A stretch of 64,000 nucleotides of DNA. It comes from DASYLJ01 sp964432595. GTDB lineage: Bacteria > Desulfobacterota > Binatia > DP-6. The translations under genes and the position numbers were made by a program. The notes beneath the pieces were generated by a model, which made no database searches, had not been told where the DNA came from, and saw nothing but the letters and a program-made list of their open reading frames with translations. The DNA lies in assembly GCA_964432595.1 (NCBI GenBank), contig CAYSOF010000012.1, forward strand, positions 115,704-179,703, given 5' to 3'. Positions 1 through 7,345 of the stretch are shown here, piece after piece (position 1 is the first letter of the stretch; each line of letters opens with the position of its first letter).

Positions 1-479
1 AGGTGGGCACCGACTACACGCGGCGCGCCGGCTACGAGGTCCACGGCCGCGACGGCGTCACGCTGACCGACCGCTGGCGCGACGGCGCGGCGACGTTCCA
101 CGGCTTCTACAGCCGCGGCTTCCCGAACTGCTTCATCGTAAGCGTCGTGCAGTCGGGCTTCTCGGTGAACTTCCCGCACATGCTCGACGAGCAGGCGCGC
201 CACCTGGCCTATCTGCTGGCGCAGGCGCGCGAGCGCAAGCTCACCCGCATCGAGACGAGCCAGGCGGCCGAAGACGCGTGGGTGCAGACCATCGTCGACC
301 TCGCGCAGATGAACGTGCAGTTCCTCGAGTCGTGCACCCCCGGCTACTACAACAACGAAGGCAAGCCGGCCGCGCGCGGCGTGCGCAACGGCTGGTACGG
401 CGCCGGCTCGCCCGCGTTCATCCGCCAGCTCGAGGAGTGGCGGGCGGCGGGCGATCTGGCCGGACTCGAGACCGACTAG
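1..479 (+). CDS. Baeyer-Villiger flavin monooxygenase, C-terminal part
   Basis: This is the last ~158 codons of a FAD/NADPH-dependent Baeyer-Villiger monooxygenase of the cyclohexanone/phenylacetone monooxygenase type, which inserts oxygen next to a ketone to give an ester or lactone. The open frame runs off the left edge, so the Rossmann motifs and the fingerprint motif are not in view. The family-typical tail is visible: an aromatic substrate-domain stretch, then ESCTPGYYNNEG near residue 110 and NGWYGAGSPAFIRQLEEWR near the end. The stop shares the tetranucleotide CTAG with the stop of the convergent gene on the other strand. Substrate cannot be told from the tail. Confidence 0.88.
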   Translation, partial: VGTDYTRRAGYEVHGRDGVTLTDRWRDGAATFHGFYSRGFPNCFIVSVVQSGFSVNFPHMLDEQARHLAYLLAQARERKLTRIETSQAAEDAWVQTIVDLAQMNVQFLESCTPGYYNNEGKPAARGVRNGWYGAGSPAFIRQLEEWRAAGDLAGLETD

Positions 480-1984
480 GAGTCGGATACGCGGCGCGAC
501 GTGATGCGGTCCACGTCGCGCCGGCGCTCGGCGATGCCGTCGAGCGCGCCGGTGGCCACGTCGACGTCGGGCGGCTTGTACTCGAAGATGTGCTTCGCCT
601 TGATGACGTCGGCGACGCCGCTCGGCACCATCGTCTCCCAGCTCGGGTCGCCGCGCTTGATGCGGGCGAGCACGTCGCGCGAGAAGATCGGCAGGTACTC
701 GGCGTGGAAGTTGTCGAGCGGGGTGATGCAGCCGCGCTGGACGAGATAGCCGTAGAGCTTCCGTAGGCCCGGCGCCACCTCGAGGCTGTCGACGGTGGTG
801 AGCCGCCCCGTCGCCTGATCGAGCAGCGGATAGACGTAGAGCTTGAGCTCGTTCTTGAAGAGCCGGCCGAACGACTCGAGGATGCCGCCCTCGAGCTCCG
901 TGTAGTGCTGCTCGTCGAACAGGTCGAGCAGGCTCCCCGCACCGAGCGTAATGCCGATCGTCTCCTTCGTGTACCGCTGCAGATAGGCGGCGAGCCGGTA
1001 GTACTGGAAATAGTCCGACACCAGCACCGTCATGCCGCACGCCGCGACGACGTCGGCGCGCGCCAGGAAGTCGTGCAGGTCGAGCTCGCCCTCGGCGAGC
1101 AGGTTCCGCATCGTGAGCTCCATCAGCGAGACCACGTCCTTGCCGGCGACGTTCGGCTCCTCCTCGAACTTCGCGCGCGCGCACTGGAGCATGTCCATGT
1201 TGACGTGCGTCACCGGACGGAAGCTGCCGCGCTCGACGAGCACGGGGCGCTTGCGGAGCACCTCGCTCGGCTGCAGCACCTGGCCGTCGGCCGAGAACAT
1301 CGCGGCGCCGGTCAGGCCGAGCTGCACGAGCCGCAGGCTCATCACGCGGTTGTCGACGTGCCGGAACTCGATGCCCGAGAACTCGATCATGTCGATCTCG
1401 ATCCGCTGGGTGGTCAGCGAGTCGAGCAGCGACTCGATCAGCTGGTCGGGATCGTGGTGGAGGAAGCACGCGCCGTAGACGAGGTTCACGCCGACGATGC
1501 CGAGCGCCTCCTGCTGGAGCGCGTTCTCGGGATCGAGCATGCGGACGTGCAGGATGACCTGACTGTCCTCGTCGCGCGGATGCGCCTGGAAGCGCACGCC
1601 CATCCAGCCGTGGCACTCCGAGTTCCCCTTGAAGCCGCGGGCCGAGACGGTGTCCGCGAACGTGAAGAAGCTCGTGCGGTTGCCGCGGCTCTCCTTGAGC
1701 CGGCTCAGGTTGAGCTCGTGCTCGTAGCTGAGCATCGACTCGAGCCGCTGGCGGCAGACGTACCGCTCGCAGCGCCCGTAGATCGCGTCGCTCACCTTCA
1801 TGTCGTAGGCCGAGATGCTCTTCGAGATGGTCCCCGCGGCCCCTCCGACCTGGAAGAACCAGCGCACCACCTCCTGGCCCGCGCCGATCTCGGCGAAGGT
1901 CCCATAGCGGCGCGGGTCGAGGTTCACCGCGAGCGCTTTCTGATCGGGCGTCGTCTTGCGGTCCACGAGAGTGGAGGTCAGCAA
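476..1984 (-). CDS. Conserved cytosolic protein of unknown function (~500 aa)
   Basis: I recognise the family by its conserved opening LVDRKTTPDQKALAVNLDP followed by RYGTFAEIGAGQEVVRWFF, which occurs in many bacterial phyla, but its role is not established. Automated names for such proteins (receptor or adenylyltransferase labels) find no support here: there is no signal peptide, membrane segment, plug/barrel feature or nucleotidyl-transferase HxGH motif. The frame is open up to 2068, but the Arg/Pro-rich stretch encoded there is unlike family N-termini. I prefer TTG at 1984, which has a GGGGA run about 7 nt upstream; GTG at 1966 is the alternative. It is convergent with the monooxygenase and follows the TetR gene on the same strand. 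Confidence 0.8.
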   Translation of the reverse strand: MLTSTLVDRKTTPDQKALAVNLDPRRYGTFAEIGAGQEVVRWFFQVGGAAGTISKSISAYDMKVSDAIYGRCERYVCRQRLESMLSYEHELNLSRLKESRGNRTSFFTFADTVSARGFKGNSECHGWMGVRFQAHPRDEDSQVILHVRMLDPENALQQEALGIVGVNLVYGACFLHHDPDQLIESLLDSLTTQRIEIDMIEFSGIEFRHVDNRVMSLRLVQLGLTGAAMFSADGQVLQPSEVLRKRPVLVERGSFRPVTHVNMDMLQCARAKFEEEPNVAGKDVVSLMELTMRNLLAEGELDLHDFLARADVVAACGMTVLVSDYFQYYRLAAYLQRYTKETIGITLGAGSLLDLFDEQHYTELEGGILESFGRLFKNELKLYVYPLLDQATGRLTTVDSLEVAPGLRKLYGYLVQRGCITPLDNFHAEYLPIFSRDVLARIKRGDPSWETMVPSGVADVIKAKHIFEYKPPDVDVATGALDGIAERRRDVDRITSRRVSDS

Positions 1985-2089
1985 CTTCCGTTCCCCGGCC
2001 TCGCGACGCGCCGGGCGGCCCCGGCAACGGCCGGGCAGCGCGGACGCCGCAAAAACGGGCACCCGCAAGCCACGATGCTCGGCAATGAG

Positions 2090-2704
2090 TCAGGAACCTG
2101 ACGCGAGGCCCGCCACCACGACCCGCACCAGCGCCGCGAGCTTCTTCCGCAGCAGCGTCCCGTCGGCCACCTCGGGCGTCGCGATGCCATGGGCCCCGCT
2201 CATGAGCAGGTCGGCCACCTCGGCGGCCGATAGATCGACGCGCTTCGGCGCGATCTCGCCGCGGCGGGCGGCGTCGGCGACGACCTTCGTCAGCAGGCGC
2301 GCGTAGGCCGCGTCCGACTCCGCGAAGATGTCGGCGCAGACGCGCCCCTTCGAGTCGAGCAGCTCGACGGCGTGCGGCGAGCCGCGCAGCAGGTCGTAGA
2401 AGAACCCGAACTTCGCGTCGAGCACCGCGAGCAGCCGCTCGGCGAGCGTCCCCCGCCCCGCGGCGGCGGCGCGCGCCGCCTCCATCATCTGGTCGATCAG
2501 CGACTGCGAGAGCGCGCGGAAGAGCGCCTCCTTGGTCTCGACGTAGAGGTAGACGGTGCCCTTCGCGATGCCCGCCTCACGGGCGATGTCGTCGATGGAC
2601 GTGCGGCGGAAACCATACTGGCCGAACAGCTTGAGCGCCGCGCCCAGGATCAGGGCCCGCTTGTCGTCCGCCGTTCGTCTCGTCGCCGTCGCGCGCACGC
2701 CCAT
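2090..2704 (-). CDS. TetR/AcrR-family transcriptional repressor
   Basis: A 204-aa one-component regulator. Residues ~15-65 form the TetR helix-turn-helix with the usual pattern (RALILGAALKLFGQYGFRRT, then IDDIAREAGIAKGTVYLYV), and the rest is the all-alpha ligand/dimer domain, which is not conserved enough to predict a ligand. It is transcribed away from the short-chain dehydrogenase whose start lies 57 bp away. The gap holds an inverted repeat that is the natural operator candidate, so it probably controls itself and that dehydrogenase, and possibly the unknown gene downstream of it. Confidence 0.93.
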   Translation of the reverse strand: MGVRATATRRTADDKRALILGAALKLFGQYGFRRTSIDDIAREAGIAKGTVYLYVETKEALFRALSQSLIDQMMEAARAAAAGRGTLAERLLAVLDAKFGFFYDLLRGSPHAVELLDSKGRVCADIFAESDAAYARLLTKVVADAARRGEIAPKRVDLSAAEVADLLMSGAHGIATPEVADGTLLRKKLAALVRVVVAGLASGS

Positions 2705-2717
2705 CCGACTACCTCAC

Positions 2718-2741
2718 TGACCCGTTGCATTCAAACGGTCA
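2718..2741. promoter_or_regulatory. Candidate TetR operator (imperfect inverted repeat)
   Basis: TGACCCGTT at 2718-2726 and AACGGTCA at 2734-2741 are inverted copies apart from one extra C in the left arm. The repeat sits in the only gap between the divergent TetR and dehydrogenase genes, ending 20 bp before the dehydrogenase start. Position and symmetry suggest a repressor site; binding is inferred. Confidence 0.5.
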
Positions 2742-2761
2742 TTATGCGCATGGAGAGCCCC

Positions 2762-3619
2762 ATGGCTGACACCCCCTCGAAGGCCGTCCTCATCACCGGC
2801 TGCTCGACCGGCATCGGTCGCGCCACCGCGATCCGTCTCGCCAAGGCCGGCTGGCCCGTCTGGGCCACCGCGCGGAAGCTCGAGGCGGTGCAGGACCTCG
2901 CGCAGCACGGCTGCCGCGTCCTGGCGCTCGACGTCTGCGACGACGCGTCGATGACCGCCGCCGTCGCCACGATCGAGCGCGAGCACGGCGCCGTCGGCGT
3001 GCTCGTGAACAACGCCGGCTACGGGCAGGAAGGCGCCTTCGAGGAGACGCCGATGACGGAGGTCCGGCGGCAGTTCGAGACGAACGTGTTCGGCCTGATC
3101 CGCCTCTGCCAGCTCGTACTGCCCGGCATGCGCCGCCAGCGCTGGGGCAAGATCGTCAACCTGAGCTCGGTCGGCGGCAAGCTGACGCTGCCCGGCGGCA
3201 GCTTCTACCATGCGACGAAGTACGCGGTGGAGGCGCTGTCGGACGGCCTGCGCTTCGAGGTGGGCGGCTTCGGCATCGACGTCGTCATCATCGAGCCCGG
3301 CCCGATCAAGACGCGCTTCGGCGACACCGCGATCGCGGCGGTCGCGCGCGTGCAGCAGGGCGATTCGCCCTACGCGAAGTTCAACGCCGAGGTCGCGGGC
3401 AAGATCCACGAGGCGTTCGAGGGCTGGCTCGCGGTCGCCGCCGGCGAGCCCGACGCCGTCGCGCGCGCCATCGAGCGCGGCATCTCGTCGAGCCGCCCGC
3501 GCACGCGCTACCCGATCACCGCCGCGGCGCGCAGCATGATGTTCCTGCGGCGCTGGCTGCCCGATCGCGCGTTCGACGCGTTCCTGCGCACGCAGTACAC
3601 GCCACCCCGCCCCGCCTGA
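2762..3619 (+). CDS. SDR-family NAD(P)-dependent oxidoreductase
   Basis: A 285-aa classical short-chain dehydrogenase that interconverts an alcohol and a ketone. Visible features are the nucleotide-binding TGCSTGIG near residue 11, NNAG near residue 84, the catalytic Ser in NLSSVGG and the YHATK motif (YxxxK) near residue 152. The ATG at 2762 is preferred because GGAG lies 7 nt upstream; in-frame ATGs at 2744 and 2750 would merely add a few residues. After VIIEPGPIKTRFG the C-terminal part resembles SDRs that act on bulky lipid or sterol-like substrates, but the substrate is not known. It diverges from a TetR gene and is probably under its control. Confidence 0.92.
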   Translation: MADTPSKAVLITGCSTGIGRATAIRLAKAGWPVWATARKLEAVQDLAQHGCRVLALDVCDDASMTAAVATIEREHGAVGVLVNNAGYGQEGAFEETPMTEVRRQFETNVFGLIRLCQLVLPGMRRQRWGKIVNLSSVGGKLTLPGGSFYHATKYAVEALSDGLRFEVGGFGIDVVIIEPGPIKTRFGDTAIAAVARVQQGDSPYAKFNAEVAGKIHEAFEGWLAVAAGEPDAVARAIERGISSSRPRTRYPITAAARSMMFLRRWLPDRAFDAFLRTQYTPPRPA

Positions 3620-3624
3620 CGCCG

Positions 3625-4593
3625 TCAGGGGTGGAAGCCGCCCGAGGCGCAGATGCTCTCGCGCCCCTGGTCGCGGTGGACGGCGACGAAGTCGAGGATC
3701 GCCTGCTCGTCGACGACGTCGCAGGTGAGCCGCCAGCCCCAGGACACCACGGCGAAGGGCTGCGGCATCAGCGGGTCCGGCGTCATCACGACGCGCCGGT
3801 GGGTGCACTTCGGATCGAGCGGGATCGCCGTGAATGTATCGGCGAGCGTGTCGATCAGCTCGCTGCCGGCGTCGGGCCGATGCAGCAGCACGACCGCGCC
3901 GTGCTCGAGGTTGTGCACCCAGTAGCCGCGCGGCACCGTCTCGGTGAAGCGCCCGTAGTCGGCCCACACGGGGTAGTGGTTGCCCGACGACGGCGGGTTG
4001 CTCGCGTACGTGACGTCGGTCCCCACCGGCACGTGGTTGAAGCCGTCGATGCCGATCGATTCGATCACGCAGTTCGACGGCTTCGGATGGTTGGGATCGT
4101 CGCCGCCGACGCAGCGGCACGACGTGCACGTCTGCCCGGAATCGCATCCGGTGAGGTCGCACGCCTCGCCGCCGGCGGCATCGAGCACGCCGTCGCCGCA
4201 GACGGACGGCACGGCGCCGAAGCCGAACGCGCCCAGCCGTCGCGCGCACACCTTCCCGGTCATCGTGTCGCAGCTGGTCGCCAACGTCGCTTTCAGGCGA
4301 ACGTCCGAGCGGGTGTCGCAGGACTTCCAGCGCAGCTGGATGCGGGTGCCGTTGCGCTTCACGCGGATGCGCTGGCGCGTCGGCGAGCAGCCGCCGACCG
4401 CGGCGATGCTGTTCTCGGCGAGGGCGAGGATGACCGGGCCTCCCGAGCCGTCGGTCAGGAGGCTCGTGCCGGCCGTCACGACGTAGCGCCGATCGGGGCA
4501 CGGGTCGGGCTTCGGTCGCGCCCAGGTGGGGTCGGCGAGCAGCAGGGTGAGGACGGCGGCGAGCGACGAGGCGCGAATCACTCCCCTGGGCAT
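3625..4593 (-). CDS. Exported protein with C-terminal DUF3105 domain
   Basis: A 322-aa protein starting with a signal peptide (MPRGVIRASSLAAVLTLLLA, cleavage after TWA or so). Residues ~30-115 form a module with spaced cysteines that I also associate with other exported proteins of this kind of genome; a short Cys-rich stretch (CGDGVLDAAGGEACDLTGC) follows. Residues ~175-322 match the DUF3105 family: NPPSSGNHYPVWADYGRF and WVHNLEHGAVVLLHRP are its hallmark, with His residues that could bind metal. No function is established for DUF3105. ATG at 4593 is chosen because the signal peptide begins there; the frame stays open much further upstream through an unrelated gene. Confidence 0.8.
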   Translation of the reverse strand: MPRGVIRASSLAAVLTLLLADPTWARPKPDPCPDRRYVVTAGTSLLTDGSGGPVILALAENSIAAVGGCSPTRQRIRVKRNGTRIQLRWKSCDTRSDVRLKATLATSCDTMTGKVCARRLGAFGFGAVPSVCGDGVLDAAGGEACDLTGCDSGQTCTSCRCVGGDDPNHPKPSNCVIESIGIDGFNHVPVGTDVTYASNPPSSGNHYPVWADYGRFTETVPRGYWVHNLEHGAVVLLHRPDAGSELIDTLADTFTAIPLDPKCTHRRVVMTPDPLMPQPFAVVSWGWRLTCDVVDEQAILDFVAVHRDQGRESICASGGFHP

Positions 4594-4621
4594 ACCGGGC
4601 GCGACGCGCCGCCGTCCAGGG

Positions 4622-5457
4622 TCACTTCTCCGCGCGCTCGAGCGCCGCGGCGGGGTCGTGCGACAGGTCGGCCGCGAGGAACGCGTCGTGGTCGGGAAGC
4701 GCGACCCGGAAGTCGTGCAGCGCCTGCACCCGCACGCGGAGGTCGCGCCCGACGAGGCCCAGGACGTGGCCGCCCGCCGTGCGCGCGTCGTCGAGGAAGT
4801 GCAGGTGGTGGCCCGGCACCTCGAACGTGCGCGCGTAGCCGGGCGACCAGAATCCCACGCACGTGCCAACGACGTCGTGCAGACGGAACTCCGGCTGATG
4901 CGCCGCCGCCTCGGCCAGCGGCACGCCGTCGGCGGTGCGACACATCGCGCGCGTGTGGACGTGCGGGAACGTCCCGTCGATGCGGACCGCGTAGAAGACG
5001 TTCTCGGACTCCCGGAGCGCGTCGACGCGGGCGAGGAGCGCCGCCAGATCGTCCGCGGACGCCACGTCGACGGCACGCTCGGCGCGGAAGCGCGTCACCA
5101 CCGCGAAGGGCGTCGTCGCGCGATCCGCGGCGGCGTGCACCGTGCCGTCCTCGCGCACCTGCCAGCAGCGGCCGTCGAGCACGATCATCTCGCCGTCGAC
5201 CCCCTCGAACGTGCCGAGGCCGAAGTCGCCGTGCTCGAGGAGCGCGTCCACCGTCATCGCGCCGCGGTAGACGCCCTCGACCAGCGCGGTCGACGTCGAC
5301 ACCTGGAAGAGCGTGTCGTGGCCGAGGTGCTCGGCCAGCGCGGTGCGGATGATGTGGCCGATCGGGTCGCCCGTCGCGCGCCGTCGCCCGTCGCGCGCCG
5401 TCGCTCGTCGAGGGCGGACCAGAGCGCGGGCGAGAGCCGGACCTGAACGGCATGCAT
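4622..5457 (-). pseudogene. Acetolactate decarboxylase with N-terminal ribbon-helix-helix-like segment, frameshifted
   Basis: Acetolactate decarboxylase turns 2-acetolactate into acetoin. The enzyme part is complete in one frame: LFQVSTSTALVEGVYRG, HGDFGLGTFEGVDGEM, TPFAVVTRF, then the metal-binding His pairs in FPHVHTR and PGHHLHFLDD. The N-terminal segment MHAVQVRLSPALWSALDERR, which looks like a ribbon-helix-helix/ligand segment seen on some homologues, lies in another frame. The break is an exact 17-bp tandem duplication (5370-5403). Deleting one copy restores a continuous protein reading DERRRATGDPIGHIIRTALA. As written the N-terminus terminates out of frame; the enzyme part might still be made from an internal start. 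A sequencing or assembly error, or reversible slippage, are the alternatives to a true pseudogene. Confidence 0.82.
5370..5403. repeat. Exact 17-bp tandem duplication inside the acetolactate decarboxylase gene
   Basis: Two adjacent identical copies of CCCGTCGCGCGCCGTCG at 5370-5386 and 5387-5403. Seventeen is not a multiple of three, so the second copy shifts the reading frame between the N-terminal segment and the enzyme domain of the surrounding gene. Confidence 0.97.
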
Positions 5458-5584
5458 GGCCGTCGTCATGACTGAGCCCGCGCGCGAGGCCAAGCGCCGG
5501 TTGACGGCCGGCCGGCGGCTCCGCCATGGATCGCCGCATGGATCACACCACCGACCTGGGCGCGTCGATGAGCCCGCGGACGGC

Positions 5585-5986
5585 GTGACGCCGCCGCCCG
5601 ACGACGTCTTCGACGGGGATGTGCCGCACTGGCTCGCGCGCGCGATCCCCTATGGCTCGCTCGCGGTCCTGGTCGGCACCATCGTCTGGAAGACGGCGAC
5701 GGCGATCGTGCAGGGTCGCGCCATCTTCTCCGACGGCTTCGCGGGCATCACGATGGGCGGCCGTCGCTTTTCGACCTCGTGGCCCGACGTCCGAGAAACG
5801 AGCGTCGAGTTCCGCGTGCGGATGGGGAAACTCGAACCCTGGCGGCGCGCGGTGCGCCTCGACACCACCGCCGGGCCGCTGCTCCTCCACGCGCTGCCGA
5901 CGTGGTTCGAGCGCGTGATGCTGAACGCGAAGCCGGCGCTCAGTCCGCCGCCCGCCGCACCCGGTAGCGGATCGGCATCCGCTTGA
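5585..5986 (+). CDS. Small single-pass membrane protein of unknown function
   Basis: About 133 aa. One hydrophobic segment (IPYGSLAVLVGTIVWKTATAIV) lies near the N-terminus, followed by a soluble domain that reads like a small beta-rich fold (FAGITMGGRRFSTSWPDVRE, VRLDTTAGPLLLHALPTWF), possibly PH-like. The frame is open back to 5456, but codons before ~5575 lose the G/C third-position bias of the neighbours. GTG at 5585 is therefore preferred over ATG at 5456 or 5468, which would overlap the divergent decarboxylase start. The 3' end overlaps the convergent P450 gene by 47 bp. I do not recognise a family. Confidence 0.55.
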   Translation: MTPPPDDVFDGDVPHWLARAIPYGSLAVLVGTIVWKTATAIVQGRAIFSDGFAGITMGGRRFSTSWPDVRETSVEFRVRMGKLEPWRRAVRLDTTAGPLLLHALPTWFERVMLNAKPALSPPPAAPGSGSASA

Positions 5987-7211
5987 GCCCGCCGACGAAC
6001 GTCGTCGCCATCGACTCGGGCGTGCCGGCCAGCTCGATCGACTCGAGACGCGGCAGCAGCTCGCGGAAGAACGCTTCGAGCTCCATCCGCGCGAGATGCG
6101 CGCCGAGGCAGAAGTGCACGCCGATGCCGAAGGCGAGATGCTCGTCGGCGTTCCGCCGTGCGATGTCGAAGCGCATCGGGTCGGCGAACACGGTCTCGTC
6201 GCGATTCGCCGACAGGTACGACATCAGCAGCCAGTCGCCCCGCTTCAGCGGGACGCCGGAGAGCACGTAGTCCTCCTGCGCCTGCCGCATGAAGTGGCGG
6301 ACCGGCGTCACCCACCGGATCATCTCGTTCACGGCGTTCGAGATCTTCGACGGGTCGTCCTTCAGCGCCTGCATCTGCGCCGGATCGCGGATCAGCGCCT
6401 CCAGCCCGCCGGCCAAGGTGCTCGACGTCGTGTCGTGGCCGGCGGTCGCGATGATCGAGTAGTAGCCCGCCGTCTCGAGGTCGCCGAGCGGCTCGCCGGC
6501 GATGCGCCCGTTCGCCACCGTCGACGCCAGGTCGGACGTCGGGTGCGCGCGCCGGTCGTTGGTGATGCCCTGGAAGTACATCGCCATGTCGGCGAGCGCC
6601 GCCATGAAGATCGCGACCGCCTCCTCGCCCTCCTTGCCACCGACGTCCGGGTCCTCGCCGCCGAAGACCTTCTGCGTCAGCTCGAGCATCCGCGGCTCGT
6701 CGGTCTCGGGCACGCCGAGGATGCTCAGGATCACGTGCAGCGGATAGTAGAGCGCGATGTCGCGCACGAAGTCGCACTGGCCGTCGTGATCGAGCATGCG
6801 GTCGACGAAGCGGCGCGCGAGCACCGGCAGGCGCGCGCCGATCTCCTTCCGCAGGTTCGACGGCTTGAACCAGTCGTTCGTGATCTGCCGGTAGTTGCGG
6901 TGCTCGACGCCGTCCATGTGGATCAGCGTCTTGATGTCCATCCCGAGCGCCCGCCCCTTCTCGACCTCGGCGCGCGGCAGCAGGACGGAGTCGCGCGTGT
7001 TCCAGAAGAGCGTGTGGTTGCGCTCGACCTCCGCGACGTCGGCGTGGCGCGTGACGGGACGGAACGGTACGTAGCCGTCGACCTGGACGAGCGGCAGCGG
7101 ATCGTTGCACCGCAAGCGCTCCGCGGCCGCGTGCCAGGCGTCGAGATCGGCATAGGCATGACGGTCGACGAAGATGCCGGCGTCGCCCGCGCGGCTCAGA
7201 TCGGGATTCAT
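5940..7211 (-). CDS. Cytochrome P450 monooxygenase
   Basis: A ~423-aa soluble bacterial class I P450, which needs partner ferredoxin/reductase not seen in this window. The I-helix oxygen-activation motif is ATAGHDTTSST, the K-helix ExxR is in VNEMIRWVTPVRHF, and the heme loop is AFGIGVHFCLGAHLAR with the Cys ligand. The overall pattern (WNTRDSVLL, MDGVEHRNYRQITNDWFKP) is like CYP families that hydroxylate steroids, terpenes or fatty acids. ATG at 7211 fits bacterial P450 N-termini (MNPDLSRAGD) and has GAGG a few bases upstream; the open frame reaches 7307. It overlaps the convergent small membrane protein by 47 bp. Confidence 0.95.
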   Translation of the reverse strand: MNPDLSRAGDAGIFVDRHAYADLDAWHAAAERLRCNDPLPLVQVDGYVPFRPVTRHADVAEVERNHTLFWNTRDSVLLPRAEVEKGRALGMDIKTLIHMDGVEHRNYRQITNDWFKPSNLRKEIGARLPVLARRFVDRMLDHDGQCDFVRDIALYYPLHVILSILGVPETDEPRMLELTQKVFGGEDPDVGGKEGEEAVAIFMAALADMAMYFQGITNDRRAHPTSDLASTVANGRIAGEPLGDLETAGYYSIIATAGHDTTSSTLAGGLEALIRDPAQMQALKDDPSKISNAVNEMIRWVTPVRHFMRQAQEDYVLSGVPLKRGDWLLMSYLSANRDETVFADPMRFDIARRNADEHLAFGIGVHFCLGAHLARMELEAFFRELLPRLESIELAGTPESMATTFVGGLKRMPIRYRVRRAAD

Positions 7212-7345
7212 GCGCCTCATCCGCTCAAGCGCCCCCGCGTCTGTCAAGAACGGCGCCATGCCGCGTGCGCGATGGACGAGGTCCACGATCGGTGGCATGT
7301 GCTCCACTGATCGCCGAGGTCAAGCGCGATCGGGGAGACGTGGAG

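Noticed and set aside
905..2101. Long open frame opposite the conserved unknown gene
   Set aside because: It is Arg/His/Val-rich low-complexity text with no domain, typical of antisense frames in G+C-rich coding DNA.
5456..5584. Upstream extension of the small membrane protein to ATG 5456 or 5468
   Set aside because: Codon third positions lose the G/C bias there and the extension would overlap the divergent decarboxylase start.
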